A DNA stretch of 64,000 nt from the NCBI GenBank assembly GCA_009193035.1, contig SWDT01000007.1:795150-859149 (forward strand). Direction: 5' to 3'. Both the position numbers and the translations under genes were made by a program. Positions 1 through 12,054 of this stretch are shown piece after piece (position 1 is the first letter of the stretch; the number at the start of each line of letters is the position of its first letter). This stretch comes from Halicephalobus mephisto (Eukaryota > Nematoda > Chromadorea > Rhabditida > Panagrolaimidae). The notes beneath the pieces are model-generated. The model had not been told where the DNA came from. It made no database searches and worked only from the letters and a program-made list of their open reading frames with translations.

Positions 1-540
1 AGGACTAATCGACATAACTCTTCGGTCCAATTTCCGAAGCTCGAACAGAAACCTGGTTTCCTTGGAAACTGTCTTTTTAAATTTGTTGTTATTTTTATTT
101 TTTGGAATTTTTATTTTTCGACAAAAATAAATAAATTCTTTCGACCAGAAAATCCGACATGCTATTTTTTACTTTTTGTAAATTTTTAAATTTAATAAAA
201 ATTTTCAGAATTTATTTTTTATAAAAATTTTTAGAATTTATTTTTTATAAAAATTTTTAAAATTTATTTTTTATAAGATTTTTTAAAATTTTTTTTATAA
301 AAATTTTCAGAATTTATTTTTTATAAAAATTTTTAGAATTTTTGTAGTATTTTCCACAATTGTTAATTTTTGATTATTTTAAAATTTGAGAATTCTTTGA
401 TTTTTGAAAATTCTAAAAACAAACTGGATTTTGAAAATCTTGAAATTTTTTGAGATTTTCGAAAATTTGAAAATTTTTTGATTTTTGAAGATTTTGAGAA
501 TCTTTAATTTTTTGAGATTTTCGAAAATTTGAGAATTTAT
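1..540. repeat. AT-rich spacer with short tandem array
   Basis: No supportable gene. Bases about 180-345 hold roughly five copies of a ~32-base AT unit containing AATTTATTTTTTATAAAAA. The first 70 bases are of higher complexity and could be the edge of an exon or promoter cut by the window start, but no frame is convincing. Confidence 0.5.
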
Positions 541-551
541 AGATTTTATTA

Positions 552-626
552 CCCTACTATAAGTGCTTTTTGTTCAGTTATAATTACAGTAGGACTTAAA
601 TGCTTGGGACAGAAATGTCACATAAC
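552..626 (+). mobile_element. Solo right end of the ~0.7 kb inverted-repeat element
   Basis: The stretch ending in GGGACAGAAATGTCACATAAC matches the right terminus of the three longer elements at 7516, 31550 and 48225 (there GGGACAGAAATGCC..TTAC and similar). The preceding bases resemble their subterminal region. It looks like a truncated copy. Confidence 0.45.
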
Positions 627-719
627 AGTTTTAAGTAATGATCCCAACAGGAAGCCCATTGAAGATTACTCACTTTTGTCCTTTTCGTTAAAGACATCTT
701 AGTAACAGTAATAGTCAGG

Positions 720-1130
720 AGCAAGTACAGTATCTTTCATGTTGGGACCAATTTTTCTTGGACATGTTTTGGATAGTGGTCCCGAAGCGAAATCTAAAAA
801 CTACTATTAATTATTTATTTAAAAATATTAATGAAATTAATTAAGCATTTTTCGTGCTAGAACCAGTTGTGTTTTCTAGAATATTTCTTGAATAATGGTC
901 CCGAAGCGAAATTTATCAATTATTATTTATTTTTACTGTTTTTTGAAAAATAATAAATATTCCCGTTAAGACCATAAAGTTCTTAATTTTTATTTTTTTT
1001 AAAATTTTATAGAATATTTTTCGAGTAATGGTCCCGAAGCGAAATTTATTAATTACTATTTATTTTTACTGTTTTGTTGAAAGTTAATCAATGACTATTC
1101 GTGTTGGGACCAGTGGTTTATTTTTTGTTT
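720..1130. repeat. Tandem array with GGTCCCGAAGCGAAAT core (block 1)
   Basis: About three ~130-base units. Each contains GGTCCCGAAGCGAAAT followed by an ATTAATTATTATTTATTTTTAC run and a 'GTTAAGACCATAAA' or 'GTTGGGACCAGT' segment. The same unit returns at 3960-4560, so this is one family split by other arrays. Confidence 0.7.
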
Positions 1131-1290
1131 TTTTAATGTTTCAATTCCTGTTTTTGATGTGTATAAGACATGATTAATTCCTCGACCACGAGTTTGATTA
1201 TTGATCATTCAAAAAAATATACTAAGTCAATTACCAAAAAATAACCCAAAAGTGATTCGTGCCAGGACCGAGGACTTTTTATTTTAGGGT

Positions 1291-1520
1291 TATTTTATGC
1301 AAAATTGTACTTTTTTGACACGAAATTTTGATGTTTTAAATTTCGAAAATCATTTAAAATACAGTAACCTACCTGTAGATTCAGAATCTGAAGTCAACCT
1401 TCAATTTCGACTTCGAGGATTCAGAGATTCAGAATCTACCAGCTTGAATACTGTATTTTAGGTGATTTTCGAAATTCAAAAACATCTATATTTTGTGTAA
1501 AAAAGTGTAAAGTTACGTAA
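1291..1520. mobile_element. Fold-back (hairpin) element
   Basis: An imperfect inverted repeat. The left arm runs from TTTTTTGACACGAAATTT through AAAATACAGTA. The right arm runs from TACTGTATTTT through AAAATATAGATG-like complement to GTGTAAAAAAGTG. Arms are about 60 bases around a ~90-base loop that itself carries GATTCAGAATCT motifs. No coding capacity, so a non-autonomous fold-back or MITE-like relic. Confidence 0.55.
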
Positions 1521-1619
1521 AAGGGATCTTGATAATCTTTTTCACTTTCAACTTTTAAAAATATGTTCTAATTATTGCTTCTGACATGAAAATAGTTAAA
1601 GTCCTTTCTTAGAACGATT

Positions 1620-2560
1620 ACACATCAAAGGGTATATTAAAATGGCTCTGATGTATCAGGTACATTGTATTTAATGCACTGATGCATTGAATACAATATA
1701 TCAAAGCATTAGTACACTTTGACTTATGGAGTGCATTGCATTTAATATATCGGCACGTTAAATATAATCTCTGATATATTAGTACGCTCTAATGCACCGA
1801 TATATTAGTACACTCTGATGTATTGAATATATTATATTGAATATGTCGGTATATTAACTATAATGCCCGATATATTAGTAAGTTCTGATGTATCAGGTAC
1901 ATTATATTCAATGCACTGGCAGATTAAATATAATGCCCGATATATTAGTACACTCTGATGTATCGATATATTAGTACACTCTGATATATCAAGTATATTA
2001 TATTGAATATGTCGGTATATTAACCATAATGCTCGATATATTAGTACACTCTGATGTATCGAGTACGTTATTACGCTCTAATGCATCAGGCACATTGTAT
2101 TTAATGTACTGGTGCATTACATACAATATCATTGCATTATGTTTAATGTATCGATATTATTGTGACTTCCGGAGGTGGGAGTTAGCGTAAAGGGAGAGCA
2201 AAGAGAAAACGTTCTTTATTAGAACTTGAACGACATATATATATTTCACTTCAACACTAGTGCCTCTCGTGTACTGCTGTAGTTGTGTCAGGATCCAGTA
2301 TTTAAAAAAGGCGACAACCTCAAGTCCTAACAGATACATCATTACAGTCCGATATATCGAGTATATTGAATACGATATATTGATAAATTAGTCTTCTCTG
2401 ATGTATCAGATACATTAGATTCAATGTACCGATACATTAAGCATAATATCAATGTATTAGATTCAATGTACCGATACATTAAGTTGATATCAATACATTG
2501 TATTCAATATACTGATACGTTAAATATAATGCATCCGGTACATCAAAATTATCTCCATGT
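1620..2560. repeat. ATGTATCGATACATTA-type degenerate satellite (block 1)
   Basis: Dozens of variants of short modules such as GATATATTAGTACACTCTGA and TGTATCGATATATTA. The family recurs at 18591-18873 and 23760-25080. Short open frames here (for example 2157-2342 and 2424-2648) are by-products of the repeat. Confidence 0.7.
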
Positions 2561-2649
2561 ACCTGTTTTTCGGTGTAACCTAGTTGTTACAAAGCAAAGT
2601 AGAGATATTTGTGCCATAACCAAACATGTTTTAATTGATAGTTTTTGAT

Positions 2650-3750
2650 TTTCTAAGAACATGTTTTAACTCCTGGTCTCGTCACGAATACTGAGTGATT
2701 TATTTCTCCATGAATATAGTTATTACCTGTTGTTAAACTTACTTATTTAATGAGATATTAAAAATCAAATTAAACATTAGTCATGTCTGGACCAGTTTTT
2801 CCATTTTCAGATTTCTCTATTTTCGTTTTCTAAGAACTTTGTCGATTCCTGGTCCCGTCACGAATGACGCTTAATTTTTTAAAATTATTTATTATTTTTT
2901 ATAAAATTTCTATTTTGATTTTCGTTTAAAAAATTCAAAATTTTTTCTTAAAAATTATCTTTCATTTTTTATTTTCGTTTTTCTAAAAATGTTGCAAATA
3001 ATGGCCGTGCAACGAACAATGCAATTTTTTTTTAACCAAAAAATTATTTCACTTTTTTGTAAAATTTTAATTTTAGTTTTTATTCAAAAAAGAACTTAAA
3101 TTTTTCAAAATAAAAATAAAAATTAAAAAAAATAAGAAAATTTTTGAATTACGTTATTCGTGACGGGATCACTAAGAAAAATAAAACTTTAAAATTGATG
3201 TTATAATGAAAAAAATTAAATATCTTTCGTAACAAGATCAATTTTAGGAATTTTTGTTTTTTCAAATAATGGTCCTGTCACAAATAATTTTCATTTTAAA
3301 AATTGTTTTATTTTTATTTAAAAAAATTAAATGTCTTTCGTGACAAAACCAATTTTGTATTTTTTTATTTTTCTAAGTAGTGATCCCGTCACGAATAACT
3401 TCCAATTTAAAAATTGTTTTATTTTTATTTAAAAAAATTAAATGTCTTTCGTGACAAAACCAATTTTAAAGTTTTTATTTTGCTCTTTTAAAATGACGTT
3501 TCAGGTAATGATCCCGTTACGAATAACTTTCATTTTTAAATTTTTTTATTTTTATTTTAATTTTAAAAAATTAAATATCTTCCGTGACAAAACCAATTTT
3601 GTATTTTTTTATTTTTCTAAGTAGTGATCCCGTCACGAATAATTTTCATTTTAAAAATTGTTTTATTTTTATTTTTATTTTAAAAAATTAAATGTCTTTC
3701 GTGACAGGACCAATTTTGTATTTTTTTATTTTTTTAAAATCATTTGTAGT
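2650..3750. repeat. Tandem array with TTCGTGACGGGATC core
   Basis: At least five ~125-base units pairing CTTTCGTGACAAAACCAATTT with GTGATCCCGTCACGAATAA in an AT-rich frame. The array is dense with the CGAA/GGACC motif described in the findings. No gene seen. Confidence 0.7.
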
Positions 3751-3959
3751 TTTATTTAGAACAATGTCTTACTCATTTTTATTCCAAAGTTACTAGTCTG
3801 AACAGAACTACCCGGAAGTAAAAATCAACTTAATTGGTGATTTTAAAACAAAAATTGGAAAATTATTATTTTTCACAAAAATTTATTTTTTTAAAATTAT
3901 TCATCCGTAATTTTCTGAAAACTATTTTTATATTAAAAATACGGTAAAAGTAACTTTAA

Positions 3960-4560
3960 AATTTACTCAAATTAAAAAAGCAAATATTAGTATGAAAACA
4001 AAATTTATTAATTATTATTTATTTTCACAGTTGTAAAAAAATTAATCAATGACTATTCCTGTCAAGACCATAAATTTTTTAATTTTAATTTTTCTAAAAT
4101 TTTGTGAAATATTTTTCGAGTAATGGTCCCGAAGCGAAATTTATTAATTATTATTTATTTTTACAGTTTTGTTGGAAAAAATAAATTAATTACTATTTCT
4201 GTCAAGACCACAAATTTTTTAATTTTTATTTTTCTAAAATTTTATAAAATATTTCTTGAGTAATGGTTCTAACACGAAATTTATTAATTATTATTCATTT
4301 TTTCAGTTTTTTGAAAAATAATAAATATTCCCGTTAGGACCTTAAAGTTCTTAATTTTTATTTTTTTTTAAATTTTATAAAATATTTCTTGAGTAATGGT
4401 CCCGAAGCGAAATTTATTAATTACTATAAATTTTTATATTTTTTTCGAAAATTAATCAATGACTGTTCCTGTCAAGACCATAAATTTTTTAATTTTAATT
4501 TTTCTAAAATTTTGTGAAATATTTTTCGAGTAATGGTCCCGAAGCGAAATGGAAAAATAG
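3960..4560. repeat. Tandem array with GGTCCCGAAGCGAAAT core (block 2)
   Basis: About five ~125-base units of the same family as 720-1130, each with GTCAAGACCATAAATTTTT and GAGTAATGGTCCCGAAGCG. Bases 3750-3960 between this and the previous array are unique AT-rich sequence without a convincing frame. Confidence 0.7.
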
Positions 4561-5280
4561 ACATTAATTTTGTATTTCATTCATGTTTTTTAAAATCTTG
4601 AAATTTTTCCCTCGACTTAAAATCAGGGTCAAATTCCTTTTTTGGATTTTTCACATGTTTTAGTTTTTCTTGAATGTCGTTAATTTACGGATTCCCTGAG
4701 GGCATAAAGGCTGATATTTTTAAAAAGTACAACTTTGATAATTTTGTAATCTTTGTTCGAAAATTTTTTAAGAATGACAAACAAAAATTACTGTAACTTT
4801 ATTGAAATAAAAAAGTTTGAATTTTTCTGTCAAAAATTATTTTTTCCATTCGGGACCAAATTTATAAATTTTTGGAAAAATTTATTTTTATTTTTCGAAT
4901 TTTTTAAATTCATTTTTTTTATTTTTTAAAAAATTTAAAATTAAAAAAAAATGAATTTTAATTTTTTTAAAAATAAAAAAAAAATGAGTTTTAAATTTTT
5001 GAAAAAATTTATTTTTATTTTTTTTAATTTGGAAAAATTTATTTTTACTTTTTTCTTTAATTTGAAAAAATTTATTTTTATTTTTTTTTAATTTTTGAAA
5101 AAGTTTATTTTTATTTTTTTTTTAAATTTGAGAAAGTTTATTTTTAATTTTTTTTAAATTTTCTAAAAATTTATTTTTGAAATTTAAATATTTTTGTTTC
5201 GTTATTATTGATCGTTTTTAAAATTTTCTAAGTCCCTTGTGGTTTGGAAATCAGAAGACGAAAAATAAAATCTTAAATTT
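4560..5280. other. AT-rich non-coding spacer
   Basis: T-rich and A-rich runs, with a simple ~40-base repeat of TTTTGAAAAAATTTATTTTT at 4860-5170. I see no coding frame or RNA gene. Confidence 0.5.
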
Positions 5281-5282
5281 TT

Positions 5283-5394
5283 TTAATCAAGGTCTTCTTT
5301 AGCCCCCCTTCCTCCGACTTGTATGGCTTCATTCGCGCTGATTGAAGCTCTCTTTGCTTTCATTTCCACTGCCATTCGGATTCTATGACAACTT
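5283..5394 (-). CDS. Possible terminal exon of an unresolved minus-strand gene
   Basis: A higher-complexity island. On the minus strand an acceptor TTCTAG is followed by an open frame reading SCHRIRMAVEMKAKRASI... and ending ...GGRGAKEDLD before a stop at 5283-5285. It has 36 codons, or 30 if started at the internal ATG at 5375. The composition is protein-like (charged, Ala-rich) against an AT-rich background. I do not recognise a family, and I could not connect it with phase-compatible exons upstream. It could equally be a chance frame in a non-coding unique stretch. Confidence 0.25.
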
Positions 5395-5489
5395 CTAGAA
5401 TATATTCATTTAAGTTCAAAATTATTTTTTAAATTAAAAAAATTGTTCGAATTTTTCCAATTTAAAAATTTGTAGTTTTAGAATTTTCG

Positions 5490-6070
5490 TGGATTTTATA
5501 GAAGTTTTTAGAAATTTTTATAATTTTATAGGTTTCTGAAAAATTAATAGAATTATTAGATAATTCTAAAATCTTTGAAAATATAGAAATTTTTATAATT
5601 ATATAGGTTTCTGAAAAATTTAATAGAATTATTAGATAATTCTAAAATCTTTGAAAATATAGAAATTTTTATAATTATATAGGTTTCTGAAAAATTAATA
5701 GAATTATTAGATAATTCTAAAATCTTCGAAAATATAGAAGTTTTTAGAATTTTCTAAACTTTCGAAAATTTAATAGTTGATGATTCTAAAATCTTTGAAA
5801 ATATAGAAGTTTTTAGAAATTTTTATAATTTTCTAGAAACCTCTGAAAAATTAATAGTTACTTGATGATTCTAAAATCTTCGAAAATATAAATTTTTAGG
5901 AATTTTTATAATTTCATAGGTTTCTGAAAACTTGATGAATTTACTGATTGATTCTAAAATCTTCGGAAATGCTGTAAAAATTTTTTAAATTCCTTAGAAT
6001 TTTCTAGAAATTTCTGAAAAATTAATAGTTACTAAATGATTCTAAAAGTTTCAAAAATCTTAAATGTTTT
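5490..6070. repeat. ~78-base AT-rich tandem array
   Basis: Seven or so units containing ATTCTAAAATCTTTGAAAAT, ATAGAAATTTTTATAATT and AGGTTTCTGAAAAATTAATA, decaying towards 6070. Bases 6070-6690 are further AT-rich spacer. Confidence 0.65.
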
Positions 6071-6689
6071 TAGAAATCTCTGAAATTTTCAAGAATTTTT
6101 AGGATCGAATAGCAAATTTTCGAATTTTTTACGACCGAAGAATTTAGAAATATCCAAAAATTTTAACCTTGTAAAAAATAATTTTTTTGACATTGTTTAC
6201 ATCTACCAGAAGTCCTCTAGAATTCAATAAAATATTTCTCAATTTTTAGAAATTTAAAAATTTTATAAAATTATTTCCAAGATCATTTTCTAAAATAATT
6301 AATTTTAATTTTATTAAAAATTTTTGAATTAACATTTTTTCGAAATTTTAAAGTTTTCTAAAATAATTAATTTTAATTTTATTGGAAATTTTTTAAATTA
6401 ACAGTTTTTCGAAATTCTAAAATTTTCTAAAAACTTCCGTCACGAAAATTTGACGCCTTTTTTCGTTTTCAGTTTTAACATGACCATCGATTTTAGTGGG
6501 AATTTTACTTTTTTACTTTTTTTTTTATTTAATTAATAATAATTTTTCCTCCAATTTTGAAAAAATTTAAATTTAATTTTTTTTTAAATTTTAAAAATTT
6601 TTTTACTTTTTTTAGGTTTTTTTACTTTTTTAAAATTTTCTTTTCAGAAATTGTAACTTTGGTTTTTTGTAATTTTTCATTTTTATTTT

Positions 6690-7300
6690 TTATGAAAAGT
6701 GCTACTTTCATCAAATGGGCGACAATCAGGGGGCAGACCCAAGTTGCCTCAGGCGGTCTGGCTTAGAAGTGTCATTGCAGGAAGGATAAGTATAAAACTT
6801 AAGCGGATTAATTAAGGCTAAATATTTTTAAAAATTATAAATTTTCTTCAAAGTTTTTATGATTTTCATTTTAGTGTAAAATTTATACTTTATTTTAAAA
6901 AAACTTTTCGAAAAAAATCTTAAAAAATAATATTTAAAAATTTTTAAATTTAAAAATAAAAAAATTTTAAGGAATTTTAAATTTAAAAAGTCGAATAATT
7001 TAGGAATAAAAAATCTTAAAATTTGAATAATTTTAAAAATCTAAAAATAAAAAATTTAAAAAATTTAAATAATTTTAAAAATCTAAAAATAAAAAATTTT
7101 AAAAATTTGAATGATTTTAAAAATCTAAAAATCCTAAAAATAAAAAATTTAAAAAATTTGAATAATTTTAAAAATCTAAAAATAAAAAATTTTAAAAAGT
7201 GGTCAAATGCCGCAGGGGGACCCGTTATGCCACTTTTGACACAAGTTTCACCTGAGATAATTAATTTACTTGACACCAAAAATCCTTCATGTTAATCCAA
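6690..7300. other. Two related unique islands flanking an A-rich array
   Basis: Islands at 6700-6790 and 7195-7270 stand out from the AT background and resemble each other: TCAAATGGGCGACAATCAGG and TCAAATGCCGCAGGGGGACC, then a stretch ending in TTGCC or ATGCC. Both have short open frames on both strands but no consistent splice model. They could be exon remnants, a diverged repeat pair or non-coding RNA pieces. The array between them (7020-7195) is a ~42-base unit AATTTTAAAAATCTAAAAAT. Confidence 0.3.
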
Positions 7301-7428
7301 TTCCCGATTTCTTCCAGGTGTTTCTAAAATTAAATTTTCGACCGTGTTTTTTATTTTTCTAAAATTTTGCATTTAATTATTTTCCAGGTGAATTTCGAAA
7401 TTTTTTCACTTTAATACAGTATTTGATT

Positions 7429-10400
7429 ATGGTCAGCGTATCCAGTCATCTCCAGACAGAATTGCCCAAATTGTCCCAAAAATCCGGGACTGTTTCTCAA
7501 AAAAAGTAAGTTTTTCGTTATGCAACATTTCTGTCCTAAACATTTATATCCCAATTCTGAAGTTAGAACTCCATAAAAAGCACTTACAGTAAGATAATCG
7601 AATTCAGAGATTCTGAATCTAAGGTCAGAATTAATAATTGGCCTTCAGAATCCAGGATTCTGGATCATATGACACTTATATACCAGACATTTATATCATA
7701 GACATTTATATTTTAATCCTGTAGTTAAGACTGACTAAAAAGTACTTTTAATAACGTAATCAAACATGGAGATTCTGAATCTAAGGTCAGAATTAATAGT
7801 TGTTCCCCAGAATCCAGGATTCTGGATTATATGACACTTATATATCAGACATTTATATCATACGTATTTATACCTAAATTCTATATTTAGGACTGACTAA
7901 AAATATTTACAATGATGTAATAAACTTCATAGATTCTGAATCTAAAATCAGAATCAAAAATCAACCTTCAGAATCTAGGATTCTGAAGACTAATTTTGGA
8001 TTTTAAAGATATTTGAAATTTTACATCAAAACTATTTTAAAAAATAGAAACTTATCTAAAATCATTTTTAAAATATTATATAACAGTTTTAGAGTTATGT
8101 AAAATTATTTATTTTTTAATTTTGAAGTTAAAGTTGCAAAATTGGAACAGAAACGTTTAGAACAAAAATGTTCTATCACGAGTTTTTTCCAAAATTTAAT
8201 TTCCTAAGTAATTTAGAAAATTATTTTTAAAATCAGCATTTCTCGAGCTACAGTAAACCATAAGAAAATCAAATTTGTTTTATTTTATTTTCTGTGATTT
8301 TCAAAATTCAGATTTTCTAAAATGTTCGAGAAATTTTATTTTTTAAATTTCCAAAAATTTTCTTCGAAAAATTTAAAAATTAATTTTCATAGTTTAAAAA
8401 TATTATTAAATTTTGAAAATTAATATTTTAATTTTAAAAATAAAAAAAATAATTTTTTAAATTTTAAAAACGAAAAAATTAATTTTTATTTTTTGAAAAA
8501 TAATTTTCAAAAATGTTCAAAACGAAAAAATTAATTTTTATATTTTTAAAAAATAATTTTCAAAAACTCCCAAAACGAAAAAATTAATTTTTATTTTTTA
8601 AAAAATAATTTTCAAAAACCCCCAAAACGAAAAAATTAATTTTTATTTTTTAAAAAATGATTTTCAAAAACCCTCAAAACGAAAAAGTTTGTTAATTTTC
8701 ATCGTTTGTGAAGTTCAATTATCTTACGTAAATTACAGTAATTTTGTTGAATAATTCAAAATTTGCATTTTTTCCAGGTGTTTTAAAACGAAAAATTCTA
8801 AAACGAAAAATTTTTAAAATAGAAACAATTTTTTATTTGATTTCGTCAACAACCCGGGTTTTGGCTACACCCACGGACTTCAAAAATGCCCTTAGATACT
8901 GTAGCTCGGAAACTTGATTGTATGTTTATTTAATTTACGGTTTTTCTCGCGAAAAAAAATTTTTAAAAAGAAAAAATTTAAAAAACTTTGAGAAAATTTA
9001 TTTTTTATTTTTGGAATATTTATAAAAATTATACCGTAATAGATTTGTAATTTTTGTATCGTGGTACACAATGGTACATACGAAAAGAAAAATCAGAATT
9101 TTTTAACAAATTTATGTAAAAAAGTTCTCTGTATATAAAAAACGTAATTTTCGATTCTGTAACAATTGTGAAATTTGTTGAAGATGTAACAATCGTCACA
9201 TTTTTGATGAATATGTGACTTTATAACAAAAATTAAAACAAAATAGTGACGATTTGCATTTGTTATTAAACTGAAAGTTATGTTTTTTGTGTGTTGATAT
9301 CGGTGGACTGTATATGATATATGGATGCATTAAAACGGCTCTGACTTATCTGATACGGTAGATTCAACATATAGTTGCATTAAGATCACAGAAAGCGTAA
9401 CTTTTAGATCAATAACAATTGCGAAATGTAACTAAAATGTGACACAATCGTCGTATTATTCGTGAATATGTGACTTTATGACAAAAATTAAAACGAAATA
9501 GTGACGATTTGCATTTGTTATTGAACAGTTATGTTTTTTGTGTATTGATATCGGTGGACTGTATATGGTATATGGATGCATTAAAATGGCTTTGATTTAT
9601 CTGATACAGTAGATTCAACGTGTAGTTGCATTAAGATCACAGAAAGCGTAACTTTTAGATCAATGAAAATTGCGAAATGTAACTAAAATATGACATAATC
9701 GTCGTATTATTCGTGAATATTTGGCATTTGTGATGAAAGTTTAAATTTAATAATGACAATTCCTATTTTTTACTGGTTCGAAAATTACGTTTTTTGTGTT
9801 TGGATTCTGTTTTTGGGGACTAGTTTTGGGAGATTCTGAATTAATTCGGTTTCGTAGGGGACTTTCTAAAAGATTTCAACCTATAATTTTCAAAAAAACT
9901 CTAATTTGATTTTATATAAAATTTTCTAAAAAATTACAACCTATAATTTTCAAAAAAACTCTAGTTTAATCTTAAATGAATCTTTCTGCAAACTTTTAAA
10001 TTTATAGTTTCCTAAGATTTCAATTTTGTCTTTTACTGAATTTTCTAAAAAGTTATAAATTGTAACTTTTTAAAAAATTCTAATTTGATATTATATATAG
10101 TTTTTTAAATTTACAATTTATAACTTTTTAGAAAACTCTAATTTTATATTATATAGTTTTTTAAAAAGTTATAAATTGTAACTTTTTAGAAAACTCTAAT
10201 TTTATATTATATAGTTTCATAAAAGTTTACAATTTTTAATTTTTTAGAAAATTCTAATTTGATATTATATAATTTTCTAAAAGTTTACAATTTATAATTT
10301 TTTAAAAAATTCTAATTTGATATTATATAATTTTCTAAAAATTTACAATTTTTAATTTTTTAGAAAACTCTAATTTGATATTATATAGTTTTCTAAAAAT

Positions 10401-11855
10401 TTACAATTTATAACTTTTTAGAAAACTTTAATTTTAAATAAATCTTTTTGAAGAAATTTGAATTTATAACTCTCGAGAAGATTCCAATTCGTTTATTATG
10501 AATCTTTTTAGAAATTTTCAAACCAAATTTTGACTTTGATTTTTTGGAGTATGGCTCCGCCCTTTTGTGTCTTTGAAAAAATAGTTTCTCTAAAGTTGCT
10601 TTTTTATTTCTAACGTCAATTGTATTATAGTATTTTTATTTCTTTATAAGTTTAATTACCTAGGTTTGGAGTCGATCCGGACAAAACAAAATAATCAGTT
10701 TTTCTTTAAAATCTTTTTAGAAAGTCCTAGTCCGGTCTTGCATGGATTTTCCTGGAATGGCCCAATCTGGTCTGATGTGGATTTTCTTAAAAGATCCCAG
10801 CTTGGTTTGGATCTTCTTAAAAGAACCTAGGTTGAGCTCGATTTTTCCGAGAAGTTTTCACCTAGTCTAACCTAGGTCCTTCTAGAAAGTGCTGCTCTGG
10901 TCTAGTTTAGGTCCTTCTAGAAAATTCCTACCTGACCTTATATGGATTTCTCTAAAAGACTATTCTGGTCCATTCTACGTCTTCTTAGATTATGTCAATC
11001 CAATCTGACATAGGTATTTCTAAAATGTCCTACTCTAGATCTTCCCAAAAAGATGCTATCTTGTGTTTGCTCAGATCTTTCCATAAAGGTCCTACTTTAG
11101 GCCTGCTTAAGCATTCCTGAGAAGATCATACCTTAAATGTGCCTAGATCCCCCAAGAAGGTCCTGCTTTAGGTCCGTCTAGGCCTTTCTAAGGGGATCCT
11201 ATTCTAGGTCTGTCTAGATCCCCCAAGAAGACCCTACTTTAGGTCTGCCTAGATCCCCCAAAAAGGCCTTACCTTGGACTTTTTTAAAATATCCCTCCAA
11301 TGCTCTTAAATTTTTCCAAGATATCCCAAACTAATTCTCGGTGATGTTTACTTTATTTAAATAACTCAAGTCACACGCACATGTGTGGGTGAATTATCGA
11401 CTAATTTAAAAATCACCTGCTTCTCGGCCTTTCTGAAATTGCCAAATGTTAATAGTGACTGTTTCAGCTACAGTACTGTTCGTAACAGACTAGCAGACCA
11501 GAATCACGGTCCAATGAACCAGACTTACACTATCGGAACCCGGCAATTGGTTCCCCCTTCGGCTAAACCTAGAGAAAGATCTTGTTCGATTGATTCTGAC
11601 ATTGCGGAATACAGTATCCATGGAGCTCTATCAGGTCTTTTCCCGAGAACTTACAACAAATCCAACGGAAGTCTGAGTTCCAGTGCTCCTTCCAGAAGTC
11701 CCTCCGTAGGTAACTGTAGTCTCAACAAGATCTACAGTACGAAACTGCCTTCGCTCGACGGCTGTTCTCCCGAGAGAAAGTGCTGTCAACGTCCCTTCGG
11801 AAGGGCCCAAATCGACCTCCAGAAGTACAAGGAAACGATCAAAAACGCTTCTTAA
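7429..11855 (+). CDS. Predicted two-exon gene of unknown function (exons 7429-7505, 11468-11855)
   Basis: Exon 2 is the firmer part: it starts after a TGTTTCAG acceptor and stays open for 128 residues to a stop at 11853, with an AATAAA signal near 11996. The product is basic and Ser-rich, with YSTVRNRLADQ early, a Ser-rich stretch (SNGSLSSSAPSRSPSVG) in the middle and a Cys pair (ERKCCQRPFG) near the end. For exon 1, an ATG nine bases after an acceptor-like AATACAG at 7413-7419 opens a frame (MVSVSSHLQTELPK...) that reaches a GTAAGT donor in phase 2, matching exon 2's phase. That arrangement suits spliced-leader trans-splicing. The joined protein would be about 154 residues. The ~4 kb intron holds an inverted-repeat element and several arrays, so intermediate exons may be missed. 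No family recognised. Confidence 0.4.
7516..8180 (+). mobile_element. Inverted-repeat element, copy 1 (MITE-like)
   Basis: Starts CGTTATGCAACATTTCTGTCC and ends with an imperfect complement (ATGTTCTATCACG, preceded by GAACAGAAACG). Inside are internal near-repeats carrying GATTCTGAATCTAAGGTCAG and CCAGAATCCAGGATTCTGG. It is closely similar over most of its length to 31550-32211 and, inverted, to 48225-49050. No open frame, so non-autonomous. It sits in the predicted intron of the 7429-11855 gene. Confidence 0.75.
8440..8700. repeat. ~50-base tandem array
   Basis: Five units of AAAACGAAAAAATTAATTTT followed by TATTTTTTAAAAAATAATTT. After it, 8840-8905 is a short unique GC-richer island without a convincing exon. 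Confidence 0.65.
9050..9780. repeat. ~240-base repeat, two to three copies, TIR-element derived
   Basis: Two near-identical ~240-base units (about 9180-9420 and 9420-9660) contain AACAATTGCGAAATGTAACT, GTGACGATTTGCATTTGTTA and TTGATATCGGTGGACTGTAT. The GTAACTTTNGNNC...GCGAAATGTNAC content links it to the small inverted-repeat element at 17157-17320. Confidence 0.6.
9870..10460. repeat. ~57-base AT tandem array
   Basis: About ten units of AACTCTAATTTGATATTATA plus TAGTTTTCTAAAAATTTACA and AATTTATAACTTTTTAGAAA. No gene seen. Confidence 0.7.
10690..11300. repeat. Degenerate GC-richer minisatellite
   Basis: Many diverged copies of a 35-45-base unit containing GATCTTTCTAAAAGGTCCTA-like sequence, for example CTAGATCCCCCAAGAAG at three places in 11140-11265. 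It lies just upstream of the exon at 11468. Frames are broken, so it is not read as coding. Confidence 0.55.
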
Positions 11856-12054
11856 TTTTATTTTTTTATTTATAAATTATTTCAAAAGCGTGTTTTATCC
11901 AAAAATGGGATTTTTTAAATTTAAGGTTCGTACATGCCCTGAGGCTCAATGTATTTATCATCGGAAAAAGTTTACTGTAATTTAACTCCTGATTGAATAA
12001 ACTTTAATAAATTGATAGTAAAGTTGACGTGAGTAAAAATAGAAAAATAAATTA

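Noticed and set aside
7016..7295. Asn/Lys-rich and Phe-rich frames on opposite strands
   Set aside because: Produced by an A-rich ~42-base tandem unit; only the last 60 bases are unique and these are listed as an unexplained island.
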